From IMG/VR virus record IMGVR_UViG_3300017971_000037, positions 1-64,000 of that record: a stretch of DNA of 64,000 nt, one strand, 5' to 3'. The notes under the pieces are model-generated. The model saw only the letters and a list, made by a program, of their open reading frames with translations, had not been told where the DNA came from and made no database searches. The DNA is from a virus. The number at the start of each line of letters is the position of its first letter. Within the stretch, counting starts at the first letter, position 1. The translations under genes were made by a program, and so were the position numbers. Shown here piece by piece: positions 14,027 through 22,092 of this stretch.

Positions 14027-14311
14027 CTAGTTCGGGAGTGCGGTGTTCACGTCTGCGAGGTCGAGCGACTGCCCCTGGGCCTGCAGCAGCGCCACGTAGA
14101 TCGGCTCCACCAGCGGCGTTCCCGACAGCACGAGCGCCATCAGCATCGCGTGTGAATGGCCGATCGAGACGGCGTCCATGTCCCCCGGCAGGTAGAGGCA
14201 GAGGCTGCCGTCAGCTCGAGTCACGATCGCGGCGTCGCCTTCGCTCAACTCGATCTGGCTCTCTTCGCTCCACGTCCGCTTCGTGACTGTCGTGTAGTCC
14301 TGATTCTTCAA
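14027..14311 (-). CDS. Hypothetical protein (94 aa), uncertain start
   Basis: The frame has normal protein-like composition (EESQIELSEGDAAIVTRADG). It has only a TTG start at 14311, and the open frame continues about 24 codons further upstream with equally plausible residues (TDAIGEPWTEKLKN). The true start may therefore lie upstream, or translation may shift into it from the overlapping frame at 14211-14438. It is the final gene of the minus-strand transcript, 7 bp from the convergent PEP-CTERM gene. No family is recognised. Confidence 0.5.
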   Translation of the reverse strand: MKNQDYTTVTKRTWSEESQIELSEGDAAIVTRADGSLCLYLPGDMDAVSIGHSHAMLMALVLSGTPLVEPIYVALLQAQGQSLDLADVNTALPN

Positions 14312-14438
14312 CTTCTCGGTCCAGGGCTCGCCGATCGCGTCGGTAGCCTTTGTGGCCGTGCCTCCCGCCCCTGGGCATGTCCCGGTGGAGCTGGCGAGAC
14401 CGGCGTTTGATTGCCTTCAGCGTGTCGTCCGACGCCAT
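14211..14438 (-). CDS. Basic frame overlapping two genes (75 aa), doubtful
   Basis: The ATG at 14438 lies in the tail of the PEP-CTERM gene. The first 30 residues look plausible (MASDDTLKAIKRRSRQLHRD), but the rest is Arg-rich and resembles an out-of-frame reading of the next gene. One explanation is a single gene whose frame changes near 14350, by sequencing error or a natural shift. Confidence 0.3.
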   Translation of the reverse strand: MASDDTLKAIKRRSRQLHRDMPRGGRHGHKGYRRDRRALDREVEESGLHDSHEADVERREPDRVERRRRRDRDSS

Positions 14439-14923
14439 CCCGCCACCGCCAGGCCCAGGATACCAAGAACGAGCAGGAGCAGCATCCCAGGTTCGGGCAC
14501 GTACTCCTTCGAGGTCTGCATCGGAAGGTGGTTGCTGTTTCCGCTCTCCACGACCGCGTGCTCCGCCTCGAATTCGGCGAGCTGCTCCGGCGTCCATGTC
14601 TGAACGGCCCGCAAGGCGTTGAACCCTTCCGGGTAGGGCTTGCCGGCGTGCGCCTTGCAGACGAGCGGCCCTTCGTCGCCTCCGCCGTAGCGGATCGTTT
14701 CGAGGCGGCCCAGGAGCGTCCCATCGGGCTGCTCGCGGATGTTCGTGAGGAAGTTGCAGCGGCGCCCGTCGACGCTGTGCTGGCTCGGGTAGCAGCAGCT
14801 CCAGGCTTTGACGACGCGCTCGTCGCCCTCGACTGCCGGCGGCTGGTACAGGTGGACGTCGAACTTCTCGTGGACGGCCGGGATCTCAGGCCAGTCTTCC
14901 GGGTGGGCTTCACTGTGGGGCAT
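14417..14923 (-). CDS. PEP-CTERM-tailed protein without obvious signal peptide (168 aa)
   Basis: The C-terminus is a classic PEP-CTERM tail: YVPEPG (PEP at 143-145), a Leu-rich helix, then GWRRTTR. The N-terminus (MPHSEAHPEDWPEI) is polar and has no hydrophobic stretch, so a Sec signal is not visible. The middle has five Cys (CCYP, RRCNF, LVCKAHAG) and TWTPEQLAEFEAEH. The ATG overlaps the upstream gene by 14 nt. The upstream gene encodes a membrane protein that might help its export. It could also be a tail-anchored protein. Confidence 0.7.
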   Translation of the reverse strand: MPHSEAHPEDWPEIPAVHEKFDVHLYQPPAVEGDERVVKAWSCCYPSQHSVDGRRCNFLTNIREQPDGTLLGRLETIRYGGGDEGPLVCKAHAGKPYPEGFNALRAVQTWTPEQLAEFEAEHAVVESGNSNHLPMQTSKEYVPEPGMLLLLVLGILGLAVAGWRRTTR

Positions 14924-15239
14924 TGCAGGCTCCTGTCGTGTCGATGTATAGGGTAGCGTGTCCGCCTACGGTCACATCGTCTGTGTCCCACCGCTCGGTG
15001 CCCAGCGCCTGCTGGCCGTCGCTGCGGGACCCGTTGATTCCGATCTCCGCCCCGCTGATGCAGGGGTTGTGGTGGCATGCGACCTGAAGAACCGCTAGCG
15101 CTCCGAGGGTCATCCACGTCATCCAGGTGATGCGGTCTCCACCGAACATCCGATGCCCGGTCTCCGCAACGCATGCGATGGTCAGGACGAACGGCAGGCC
15201 GTAGATCACGACGCCCAGGAAGTGCAGTGTCGATTCCAT
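14910..15239 (-). CDS. Membrane protein (109 aa)
   Basis: The ATG at 15239 overlaps the primase stop (TGATG), and the longer upstream frame is rejected. Two hydrophobic helices (LHFLGVVIYGLPFVLTIACV and MTWMTLGALAVLQVAC) are followed by a soluble tail with Cys residues and DVTVGGHATLYIDTTGAC. It directly precedes, and is coupled to, the PEP-CTERM-tailed protein, so a joint role at the envelope is plausible. Confidence 0.6.
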   Translation of the reverse strand: MESTLHFLGVVIYGLPFVLTIACVAETGHRMFGGDRITWMTWMTLGALAVLQVACHHNPCISGAEIGINGSRSDGQQALGTERWDTDDVTVGGHATLYIDTTGACNAPQ

Positions 15240-17590
15240 CAGAAGATGTCCTCCTGCTCCGGGCCGGGAAGTTCGATCTCCTCTTCGGGCTCTTCCCCGA
15301 CCCAATCACCCTGACCATAGACCTCGACCCACCTCTCGCGGCAATCCTCGAGGTCCATGAACTGGTAGACCTTCCGACGGCCCGTCGAGACCGACGAGTT
15401 GCCCTTCTTCACCGGAGCGACCTTGCTCAGGAAGCGACCCCAGTGAACGCGCGTCTTCGGGTTTCGGAAGCTCTTGCGCTTCGTGTACTCCAGGTAGTCC
15501 TGGTAGAGGGTGTCAGTCAGCACGACCTGCGGCCACGGCACGCTGCCAGGATCGTCGTCGAGCATGCGGCCCTCGACCAGCTTGTCGAACCACCACTGTT
15601 CCTCGGTGTCGTAGCTCTGCATCTGCTGCTCCTGCAGCGCCATCGTCGTCGGAACGTGGCGGACATCAAAGCCGGAAAGATCGTAGTTGAGCAGGTTGTA
15701 GAGAAACCCCTCTCGCCCTCCGTTGTCCATCTGCTGTTGAATCGCACCGAAGTACTCAGCGTCCCGGGCCCGTGCATCGCTCACGTCAAGAACGAGGAAG
15801 CGGCGCTCGCTCCGACTGTGGGCCGGAACGACCCAGTCATGGTTCGAGGCCATCATGAGGTGCAGGCAGTTAGTCGCGGTTTCGATGTCGACGCCCTTGG
15901 CCTCGATCTGCATCGTATCCTCGGTGACGATCATCTTCAGCACGCCTTCGTGCTTCTTGTCGCCGGCGTAGAAGGCCTCGTCCGCGAAGATGAAGACGCA
16001 GTCCCGGAGGTGGGCGTTGAAGTTCCCGACGAGCTGGCTGGAGTGTCCGACCTGCATGTAGTGTCGGCCCAGGAGGGCCCCGAGCTGCTTCGCGAGGAAC
16101 GACTTCCCCGTCCCCTGCTGGCCGCGCATCACGATTGCCGTCTGCCCAGGCTCGCCGGGATGCTGGATCATTCGGGCCATCCAGCCCATTACGTATTCGA
16201 AGTAGGTGTCCTTGCCTTGGCAGACGTTTTCGCGGATGTGCTCTTCGAGCTTGTCCCACCGCCCCGGGCGTGCTTCACAGGAGAAGCCTCTCCAGAGGTT
16301 GTACGAGTCCGGCACTTCCTGGTTCGGAACGAAGATGACCCGCTTGAACTGTCGCCGGTCCGGATGCTTCAGCCACCAGTCGCCCAGGGGCATGTACTTC
16401 GGGTTCCCGTCCTTGTCGGACCCGACCTCCACCCGTCGGTTCATGTGCGCGTTCTTGAAGTCGCCGAAGCTCATTGACGAGAGGCGCGAGCGCCGGAGGA
16501 TCGGATCGTCCAGCTCTTCGATCACGCGGCAGCGTCCCCCGAAGTTCTCGATCACCGAGTAGCGGTCATTCATCGCCGCCAGGTTCGGATCGATCGCGAA
16601 TTCCTTCGCCTTCCCGATCTGGCGTTTCGCATAGCTTTCGACGTTCGCGCCCTTGTCGAGCACTGAGTCGCTGATGCCGAAGTCCGGGTCCGTGATCAGC
16701 GAGAAGATGACCTCGTCGGGCACGTTGCAGCGAACAAGGTTGCAGACGCAATCGAATAGCCAGCTCGATCGCGAGTCGTCTTCCTTGGGCGGTTCGTCGG
16801 GATGCCGCCCCTGGACGATGATGACCTTCACACGGTCGGGCACGTCCCACTCGTCCAGCTCGTCCATCGTGGCGATGCGGGCAATGTTTCCGCTGATCTC
16901 GACCGTCTGGGACGACGCTCCGAACAGCTCGTTCGTCTGCGTGGGCGCGGCCGGCGTGAACTGCGAGAGCGAGTAGATCCGGCTCTGGTCGAAGACCTCG
17001 ACCTTCGCCAGCTCCTCGCTCCGACCCTTCGCGCGCTTCTTCGCGTCGGGGACGTTGACGGTCCCTGGCAGCCGCATGATGCGATCGACGTTGTGGCAGT
17101 TGTCCGCGCCGAAGAGCAGCTCGAGCTGCAGGTTCCAGCGCTTCGCGGTCTCGGCCAGGCCGACGTCGCCGTTGATCTCGAACTCCTCATCGAGCCGCCA
17201 GAAGCCTTGGTAGCCGCCGCCCGAGAAGATGACCGCCGTGGGCTTCGGAACGCCGGCCGGCGGATCCAGCAGCTGGGTCAGGGCGCGCTCTCGCTCTGCT
17301 TGGAGATCCTGACCGTCACGCGGGTCGACGTCGACGTGCAGCCAGCGCATGCCCCGCATGTCCTCGCGGAGTGCCTTCTTGTCCATCGGTCCACGCGTCG
17401 GGTTGACGTGGAAGTAGATGTTGCGGGTGCCGTTGTACTTCTCGATCCACTCCGCGCATTCGGTGTCCGTCTCGGCCTCGAACGTCGCGGTGGTGATCGC
17501 CTTGCGATCCACGGCGATCGCAGTCAGCACCCAGAGCCCAGAGGGCTCGTACTGCTTCAGGAACTCGATTGCTGCCGGGGTATCGGTCAT
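15239..17590 (-). CDS. Primase-helicase (D5/P4-type, 783 aa)
   Basis: The N-terminal part is a primase-polymerase (AEP)-like domain with MRWLHVDVDPRDG (metal-binding DxD), IFSGGGYQGFWRL and NVDRIMRLPGTVN. The C-terminal half is an SF3-like ATPase with Walker A GQQGTGKSF near residue 493 and FIFADEAFYAG near 535, then the ATNCLHLMMASN segment typical of the DUF5906/P4 group. It should synthesise primers and unwind at the fork, together with the polymerase at 19,056-21,137. It is coupled at both ends to its neighbours. Confidence 0.85.
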   Translation of the reverse strand: MTDTPAAIEFLKQYEPSGLWVLTAIAVDRKAITTATFEAETDTECAEWIEKYNGTRNIYFHVNPTRGPMDKKALREDMRGMRWLHVDVDPRDGQDLQAERERALTQLLDPPAGVPKPTAVIFSGGGYQGFWRLDEEFEINGDVGLAETAKRWNLQLELLFGADNCHNVDRIMRLPGTVNVPDAKKRAKGRSEELAKVEVFDQSRIYSLSQFTPAAPTQTNELFGASSQTVEISGNIARIATMDELDEWDVPDRVKVIIVQGRHPDEPPKEDDSRSSWLFDCVCNLVRCNVPDEVIFSLITDPDFGISDSVLDKGANVESYAKRQIGKAKEFAIDPNLAAMNDRYSVIENFGGRCRVIEELDDPILRRSRLSSMSFGDFKNAHMNRRVEVGSDKDGNPKYMPLGDWWLKHPDRRQFKRVIFVPNQEVPDSYNLWRGFSCEARPGRWDKLEEHIRENVCQGKDTYFEYVMGWMARMIQHPGEPGQTAIVMRGQQGTGKSFLAKQLGALLGRHYMQVGHSSQLVGNFNAHLRDCVFIFADEAFYAGDKKHEGVLKMIVTEDTMQIEAKGVDIETATNCLHLMMASNHDWVVPAHSRSERRFLVLDVSDARARDAEYFGAIQQQMDNGGREGFLYNLLNYDLSGFDVRHVPTTMALQEQQMQSYDTEEQWWFDKLVEGRMLDDDPGSVPWPQVVLTDTLYQDYLEYTKRKSFRNPKTRVHWGRFLSKVAPVKKGNSSVSTGRRKVYQFMDLEDCRERWVEVYGQGDWVGEEPEEEIELPGPEQEDIF

Positions 17591-18003
17591 CGTTGGAGAA
17601 GCTCGTCTAGATCAGCCACGGCGATCTTGCCGTAGGAGTGCAGTAGGGCTCGTTCGATCAGCTCGTCGCGAGGGACTCTGCCGACGAATTCGTGGGCGGT
17701 CAGTCCATCAAAGAGCAGATTTTCTACGACGCCGCGAGAACCGACTCGTAGCAGAAGCCACGCGCCACCGCCCGCATTCCAGCGGCGACGCAGCCAGTTG
17801 CGCTGGTGCTGCTTGTACTTCGGGAGCCGCAGCGGTGTGTCGTTCTGCTTGGGCCAGCAGGGCGCGTACTTCAGCTCGAGCCATCCGCGCAGGCACTCGA
17901 CGTCGGGGCACCCAGGGTTCGCGGAATTCTCGACGGCCTGAGGATCGGAGCGGAGGCGCCTCAGCGCCTTGATCACCTGGGCGCGGTAGTTGTACTCACC
18001 CAT
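17587..18003 (-). CDS. VRR-NUC-like nuclease (138 aa)
   Basis: ATG 18003 (MGEYNYRAQ) is preferred over the longer upstream frame. The motif GCPDVECLRGWLELKYA has the PD...E-x-K arrangement of VRR-NUC/PD-(D/E)xK nucleases, followed by PKYKQHQRNWLRR and GGGAWLLLRVG, as in phage VRR-NUC proteins. These cut branched or other DNA. The stop overlaps the primase start (ATGA), putting it in the replication operon. Confidence 0.8.
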   Translation of the reverse strand: MGEYNYRAQVIKALRRLRSDPQAVENSANPGCPDVECLRGWLELKYAPCWPKQNDTPLRLPKYKQHQRNWLRRRWNAGGGAWLLLRVGSRGVVENLLFDGLTAHEFVGRVPRDELIERALLHSYGKIAVADLDELLQR

Positions 18004-18388
18004 CGTCGCTCTCCCGATACGGGCAGCAGTGCTCGCATCGCGTGTGAGGGTCCGGCTCACCGTCGCGCGGACAGTTACGGCAGGTGCATCCTCCTGGGCT
18101 GATGTTCGCGCTCGTGAGCGGCTGCACCACCGGCTCCCCGGCCTCGTAGGCGGCGAGAGCTTCGCGGATCTCCGCCTCCGCCGATTGGTAGCCCGCCACC
18201 CACTCTGTCACGGTCTCAGTGTCCGCCGATCGGGCCACGTTCATCGAGCGCACCGCCTTCGCCAACCGGTCGGCAAGGGCGATCTGCGTTGCCATCCGAG
18301 CACGAACAGCTTCTCCAGCAGCCACCCGAGCCTCCAGTTCCTTGATCCGCTTGTTCCGGGTCACCATCCATAGGTGGTCAACGGACAT
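17996..18388 (-). CDS. Coiled-coil protein with Cys-rich tail (130 aa)
   Basis: The N-terminal half is a coiled coil (RNKRIKELEARVAAGEAVRA). The C-terminus is Cys/His-rich (CTCRNCPRDGEP, HTRCEHCCPY), probably a zinc site. The segment AAYEAGE also ends the next protein upstream, and a 24-bp DNA identity there (18134-18157 and 18396-18419) suggests the two genes share a duplicated end. No function is known. Confidence 0.6.
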   Translation of the reverse strand: MSVDHLWMVTRNKRIKELEARVAAGEAVRARMATQIALADRLAKAVRSMNVARSADTETVTEWVAGYQSAEAEIREALAAYEAGEPVVQPLTSANISPGGCTCRNCPRDGEPDPHTRCEHCCPYRESDDG

Positions 18389-18878
18389 TACTCACCTCCC
18401 CGGCCTCGTAGGCGGCGAGCTTGGCGCGGTAGTCGGCCCGCTTCGAGTCGGACTCCGCGAGCTTGTCCGCAAGGTCGGCGACTCTGGCGCGGGCTTCGTC
18501 GCGTTCTTCGACGAGCAAGTCGATCACCTGCGAAGGCAGCGCGGGCTTGCGCTTCGCCTCGTCAAGCTCCCGCTCCAACTCCGCCACCCGAACGCGGGCC
18601 TCGTCGCGTTCGCGTTCTGTCTCACACACGTGGCACGGCCCCTGCCAATCTGGTGGCAGCATGTGAGCGAAGTTCTCGCACCACTTCGCTTTTCGCTCCC
18701 GCTCCAACTCCGCCACCCGAGCCTCGGCGGCTTCGTGCAGACCGCGTAGCCGCTCGATCTCGGCCTGGGACAATCGAAGCTCGATGTCCCGCTCGCGCAG
18801 CTTCTTGCCGTGGTCTACGCGGAGGGCCAGTTCCGCCTCGGCAGCTTCGGCACGCTTCTTCCACGTCTCGTCACTCAT
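18378..18878 (-). CDS. Long coiled-coil protein (166 aa)
   Basis: Almost the whole protein is heptad-rich helix (KKRAEAAEAELALRV, RVAELERELDEAKRK), interrupted by a short segment with two CxxC-like Cys (WCENFAH, PCHVCETE). A 25-bp DNA identity inside the gene (18567-18591 and 18696-18720) shows internal duplication. The function is unknown. Confidence 0.6.
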   Translation of the reverse strand: MSDETWKKRAEAAEAELALRVDHGKKLRERDIELRLSQAEIERLRGLHEAAEARVAELERERKAKWCENFAHMLPPDWQGPCHVCETERERDEARVRVAELERELDEAKRKPALPSQVIDLLVEERDEARARVADLADKLAESDSKRADYRAKLAAYEAGEVSNVR

Positions 18879-19059
18879 CGTCTTCGCCCCTTTCGTTTCC
18901 CTCGGCCACGGGGCGCGGAGAGGATTTCTCCGTAGGCTCCGCTGCGGGCGGAGGGGTGGAGCATTTTAGGCAGCCAGTTGGTGACATATCTTTCGGAACT
19001 GGAAACTCATAGCCGCACACGATGCAGCGCCATATCCAGCCGCTCTCCCATACGCTCAC
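18871..19059 (-). CDS. Rubredoxin-like zinc protein (62 aa)
   Basis: Residues 12-33 contain CIVCGYEFPV and, 18 residues after the first Cys, CLKC, the layout of a rubredoxin-type metal knuckle. A low-complexity Pro/Glu tail follows. It is coupled by ATGA to the polymerase stop. The function is unknown. Confidence 0.6.
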   Translation of the reverse strand: MSVWESGWIWRCIVCGYEFPVPKDMSPTGCLKCSTPPPAAEPTEKSSPRPVAEGNERGEDDE

Positions 19060-21137
19060 ATCGAATCTCCCCAGCTCGAGCCCAGCTCCACGTCGACCTT
19101 CGACGGGACCGTGAGCTGCGGGATGCAGTGCTCCATGATCTCGGCCGCGGCGTTCGCGTCGCCTTCACCATGGAAGCTGCCTGTGATCTCGTCGTGGACC
19201 TGGAGCTGCAGGTAGTGACCGTCGCGATGAACGTCGACCACGGCCTTCTTCGTCTGGTCCGCTGCGCTGCCCTGGATGACGCGGTTGAGCGCCTTCTGGG
19301 TCCAGTCGTACTTGCCATCCTTCCCGACCGGGAAGTGGCAGTGGCGGCCCAGGATCGTGATCACGTAGCCGCGCTCGTTCGCCTTGTGCTGGGCGAACTT
19401 CGACAGCTCTCTCACGAATGGCAGCTTCTCGTCGAACGTCTCCAGCAGCTTGCGGCCTTCCGCGCCGGCGCCCTCCATCAGCCGCCCTCCGCACTCCTGG
19501 GCGTACGCCGCTGCCGACGTGCGGTCTTCGATGTCGAAGTACTTGGTGTCCGCCCACGCCTTGCCGTAGACGACCCACGCCTTGGGCAGGCCCAGCTTCA
19601 CGCAGAGCTTCGCGCCGCCCAGGCCGTAGATCTTGCCCAGGAAGATCTCCTTCGCGGGCTTGCGCTCGATCCCGGCCATCTCCGCGACCATTGTATGGTT
19701 GTCCGTATTTCGGTCGCGCCGGTACTGCTCCGCTGCCGCCACGGCTGCGTTGCGTGCGTGCTGGCTGATGCCTTTGCCCTTGCGAAGATCTCCGACCGGG
19801 CAGTTCTCCGCGTAGTGCATCATCATCCGCGGCTCCTGCTGGCTGTAGTCCAGGGAGCCCCAGGTCATGCCTTCCTCAGGCAGGTAGATCGCACGCCACA
19901 TCTTGGCGAACTCGTCGCGCGCCGGCTGCTGCTGCAGGTTCGGCTTCTCGCTGGACAGGCGGCCGTAGCGAGCGCCCGATCCGTCGTCCAGGCTCGCCTC
20001 GTCGGTCGAGTCGTTGCGCCGGAGCTGGTTGAACGTCGTGTGGATGCGGCCGTTCACCATGTGCTCGCGGATCGAGGCGACGAAGGTGGTCCGGAGCTTG
20101 TTCGTCTTCCGAGCCCAGAGGATCCGCTCCGCGACCGGGTGATCGATCGCGTGCAGGGTCTCCTGCTTGATCTCCGGCTGGCCCTTCGAGGTCTTCTTGA
20201 GGGTCACCCCAATCGCTTCGAGCGCCGGAGCGACCTGGCTGGGCGCCATGATCCCCTTCCCCTTGGCGGTCCCGATCCTCACCCCCGTGAGGCGGTGGAT
20301 CTCGTCCAGGGCGGCCTGCTCTTCCCCGCGGGCCCACTGCTCGACCTGGGCCAGGCGGTCCTGATCGATCCGCACGCCACGGCGCCGCATCAGCGTGAGG
20401 ATGGGCTGGACCTGGCACTCGAGATTGAAGATGTCCCAGAGGCCCGCCTCTTCGATTCGCGCCTCCTGGCGCCGCAGAATGGCCAGGGGCTCGTCCACGT
20501 CTCCGAGCCCATACGGGCCCACGAAACGCGCGGGGAGCTTGTGGAGCCCCGCCTTCGGATCGACGTTGAAGTGCTCTGCAGCCGTCCGCAGGAGCGCCTC
20601 GTCCTTGCCCTCGCGGCCGTACCGCTGCGAGAGGGCCTGGAGGCCGTAATTGAACTGCAGCTCGTCCAGGAGCGGCTCAGCGACCCCGATATCGCGCCAG
20701 GTGCAGCCGCCCTCGATGAAGTCGGCGCCTTCCTGGGCCAGCCAGTCGCAGTCGTAGCCCAGGTTGCAGCCGACGAGCTGCCCCCGGAACGATCGGGCCT
20801 GGGCCTCGATGTACGCCAGGGCCGCCTGGGGATTCTCGACGTTGTCGCCCCCCTCGTGGAAGAGCGGGACGTAGAACCCGGGCCCGCCCTCGATCCGGAA
20901 CGAGTAGCCGACCAGCCGGGAGTCGTCGCGGCGGACGCCGGGGCCGAGCTTCTTCAGGTGTGGGTCGCAGGTCTCGACGTCGATCGCGACTCGCGCGCTG
21001 GCGTTCGTCGGCCAGTCCGGTAGCTCACCCAGGCGGGGCGGGCGCCAGTCGGACTCCGGCACGAACATCGGCAGCTGGGTCTCGGCTTCGTTCGTCTGGT
21101 CCGCGTGCTTCCGGCCGCTACTCCTGGGCTTCGCCAT
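19056..21137 (-). CDS. Family A DNA polymerase (693 aa)
   Basis: This is the phage replicative polymerase. The exonuclease domain begins AIDVETCDPH (D53, E55). The polymerase domain has RLSSEKPNLQQQPA (motif near the dNTP site), LDYSQQEPRMMMHYA (motif A), the O-helix-like KIYGLGGAKL and VHDEITGSF (motif C). No N-terminal 5'-nuclease domain is present, as in T7-like enzymes. It lies with the primase-helicase and nuclease in one coupled cluster. Motif A carries Gln-Gln where Gln-Ile is usual (DYSQIE); its effect is unknown. Confidence 0.92.
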   Translation of the reverse strand: MAKPRSSGRKHADQTNEAETQLPMFVPESDWRPPRLGELPDWPTNASARVAIDVETCDPHLKKLGPGVRRDDSRLVGYSFRIEGGPGFYVPLFHEGGDNVENPQAALAYIEAQARSFRGQLVGCNLGYDCDWLAQEGADFIEGGCTWRDIGVAEPLLDELQFNYGLQALSQRYGREGKDEALLRTAAEHFNVDPKAGLHKLPARFVGPYGLGDVDEPLAILRRQEARIEEAGLWDIFNLECQVQPILTLMRRRGVRIDQDRLAQVEQWARGEEQAALDEIHRLTGVRIGTAKGKGIMAPSQVAPALEAIGVTLKKTSKGQPEIKQETLHAIDHPVAERILWARKTNKLRTTFVASIREHMVNGRIHTTFNQLRRNDSTDEASLDDGSGARYGRLSSEKPNLQQQPARDEFAKMWRAIYLPEEGMTWGSLDYSQQEPRMMMHYAENCPVGDLRKGKGISQHARNAAVAAAEQYRRDRNTDNHTMVAEMAGIERKPAKEIFLGKIYGLGGAKLCVKLGLPKAWVVYGKAWADTKYFDIEDRTSAAAYAQECGGRLMEGAGAEGRKLLETFDEKLPFVRELSKFAQHKANERGYVITILGRHCHFPVGKDGKYDWTQKALNRVIQGSAADQTKKAVVDVHRDGHYLQLQVHDEITGSFHGEGDANAAAEIMEHCIPQLTVPSKVDVELGSSWGDSM

Positions 21138-21537
21138 TGGAGTCCCAGGGGTTCGGGAAGGCGATCAGCGACTGCACGAGCAGCTGAGCGTGCGCGAAGG
21201 ACACGGCCGTCCAGCGCGTGGCGAAGATCGAGATCACGATGCGCTCGCGGAAGTCCGTCACCCCGTTGACGTCGAGGAAGCGGTTCACGGCCATCTGGCC
21301 GGCGCCTTCCGAGCGCGGCTCGCGCCCGTCCTCGTGGTGCAGCTCTTCGAGCTTCATGATGTAGTGCAGCACCTTGCGGAGATCCTGCGCCCCGCCCTTG
21401 GCGCGCCAGCGCGTCACGTACTTGACGATGTTGCCTTCGATGAATCCGAGCCCGTGCCGCTCGATGAAGTCCCAGGGCTGCTCGTCTTTCGTGCTCTTGT
21501 AGTGGTCTCCCCCTACCTGTACTTCGTTCGCGCTCAT
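21118..21537 (-). CDS. DUF3310 protein with extra C-terminal half (139 aa)
   Basis: Residues 7-65 (VGGDHYK, PWDFIERHGLGFIEGNIVKYVTRW) match DUF3310, a small phage family of unknown function sometimes mislabelled nucleotide kinase. A C-terminal half of about 70 residues (RFLDVNGVTDFRERI, FATRWTAVSFAHAQLL) has no recognised relatives. The gene overlaps the polymerase start by 20 nt. Confidence 0.8.
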   Translation of the reverse strand: MSANEVQVGGDHYKSTKDEQPWDFIERHGLGFIEGNIVKYVTRWRAKGGAQDLRKVLHYIMKLEELHHEDGREPRSEGAGQMAVNRFLDVNGVTDFRERIVISIFATRWTAVSFAHAQLLVQSLIAFPNPWDSNGEAQE

Positions 21538-21794
21538 GCTGCCTCCGGTTTGTTTGTTGCCGGGATCTCTATGTTCCCGACGGTTTCGTCATCTTCCATG
21601 ATCATCTTCGCGTACATCACCGTGTGATAGGTGGTGTAGAGCTGGGCGTGCCGCCTGGAGAGGCTGGTCAGAGCGAAGAGAACCTTCGTCTCATGCACCG
21701 CGGCCGCGTACTCGTCGGTTCCCTCAATAAAGGCGTAGAACCAGTCGTGACGCTCCAGCCTCTCCCAGTAGGCGACGAGATCAGTCTTCGCCAT
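21534..21794 (-). CDS. Hypothetical protein (86 aa)
   Basis: This soluble, helical protein is rich in Tyr and Trp (YWERLERHDWFYAFIEGTDEYAAAV). It is coupled to the DUF3310 gene by ATGA. No family is recognised. Confidence 0.65.
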   Translation of the reverse strand: MAKTDLVAYWERLERHDWFYAFIEGTDEYAAAVHETKVLFALTSLSRRHAQLYTTYHTVMYAKMIMEDDETVGNIEIPATNKPEAA

Positions 21795-22092
21795 CCGCCG
21801 TTTCGATCATCGACTTCAAGGCCTTGAAGGAGGAGACCTCCTCGCCAACCAGGAAGGTGTCGACCTCGGTCCCGCCGTCATCCCCTTCGCTGGTCACGAG
21901 CAGCAGGATCGTCTGGTTCGGCAGGAGCTGCAGCGCGTGCGAGCAGCGACCGAACTTGATGTCCTCCCCGATCGTGTGCCGAACCAGGAGTCCTGCCACG
22001 ACCTCGGGCGGGGTGATCATGCCCATGGGCGGTCGCTGTTGGGCTTCGCGGGCTGCCTTCTCGGCCGCCAGTCTCTTCGCTTTCGTCGTCAT
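21781..22092 (-). CDS. Hypothetical protein (103 aa)
   Basis: ATG 22092 overlaps the upstream stop and is preferred to the TTG one codon earlier. A basic N-terminal helix (KAKRLAAEKAAREAQQ) is followed by a beta-rich domain (ALQLLPNQTILLLVTSEGDD). No family is recognised. Confidence 0.65.
   Translation of the reverse strand: MTTKAKRLAAEKAAREAQQRPPMGMITPPEVVAGLLVRHTIGEDIKFGRCSHALQLLPNQTILLLVTSEGDDGGTEVDTFLVGEEVSSFKALKSMIETADGED

Noticed and set aside
14308-15318. 336-codon minus-strand frame over the PEP-CTERM gene
   Set aside because: It is Arg/Ser/Thr-rich and overlaps two better genes with stop-start coupling.
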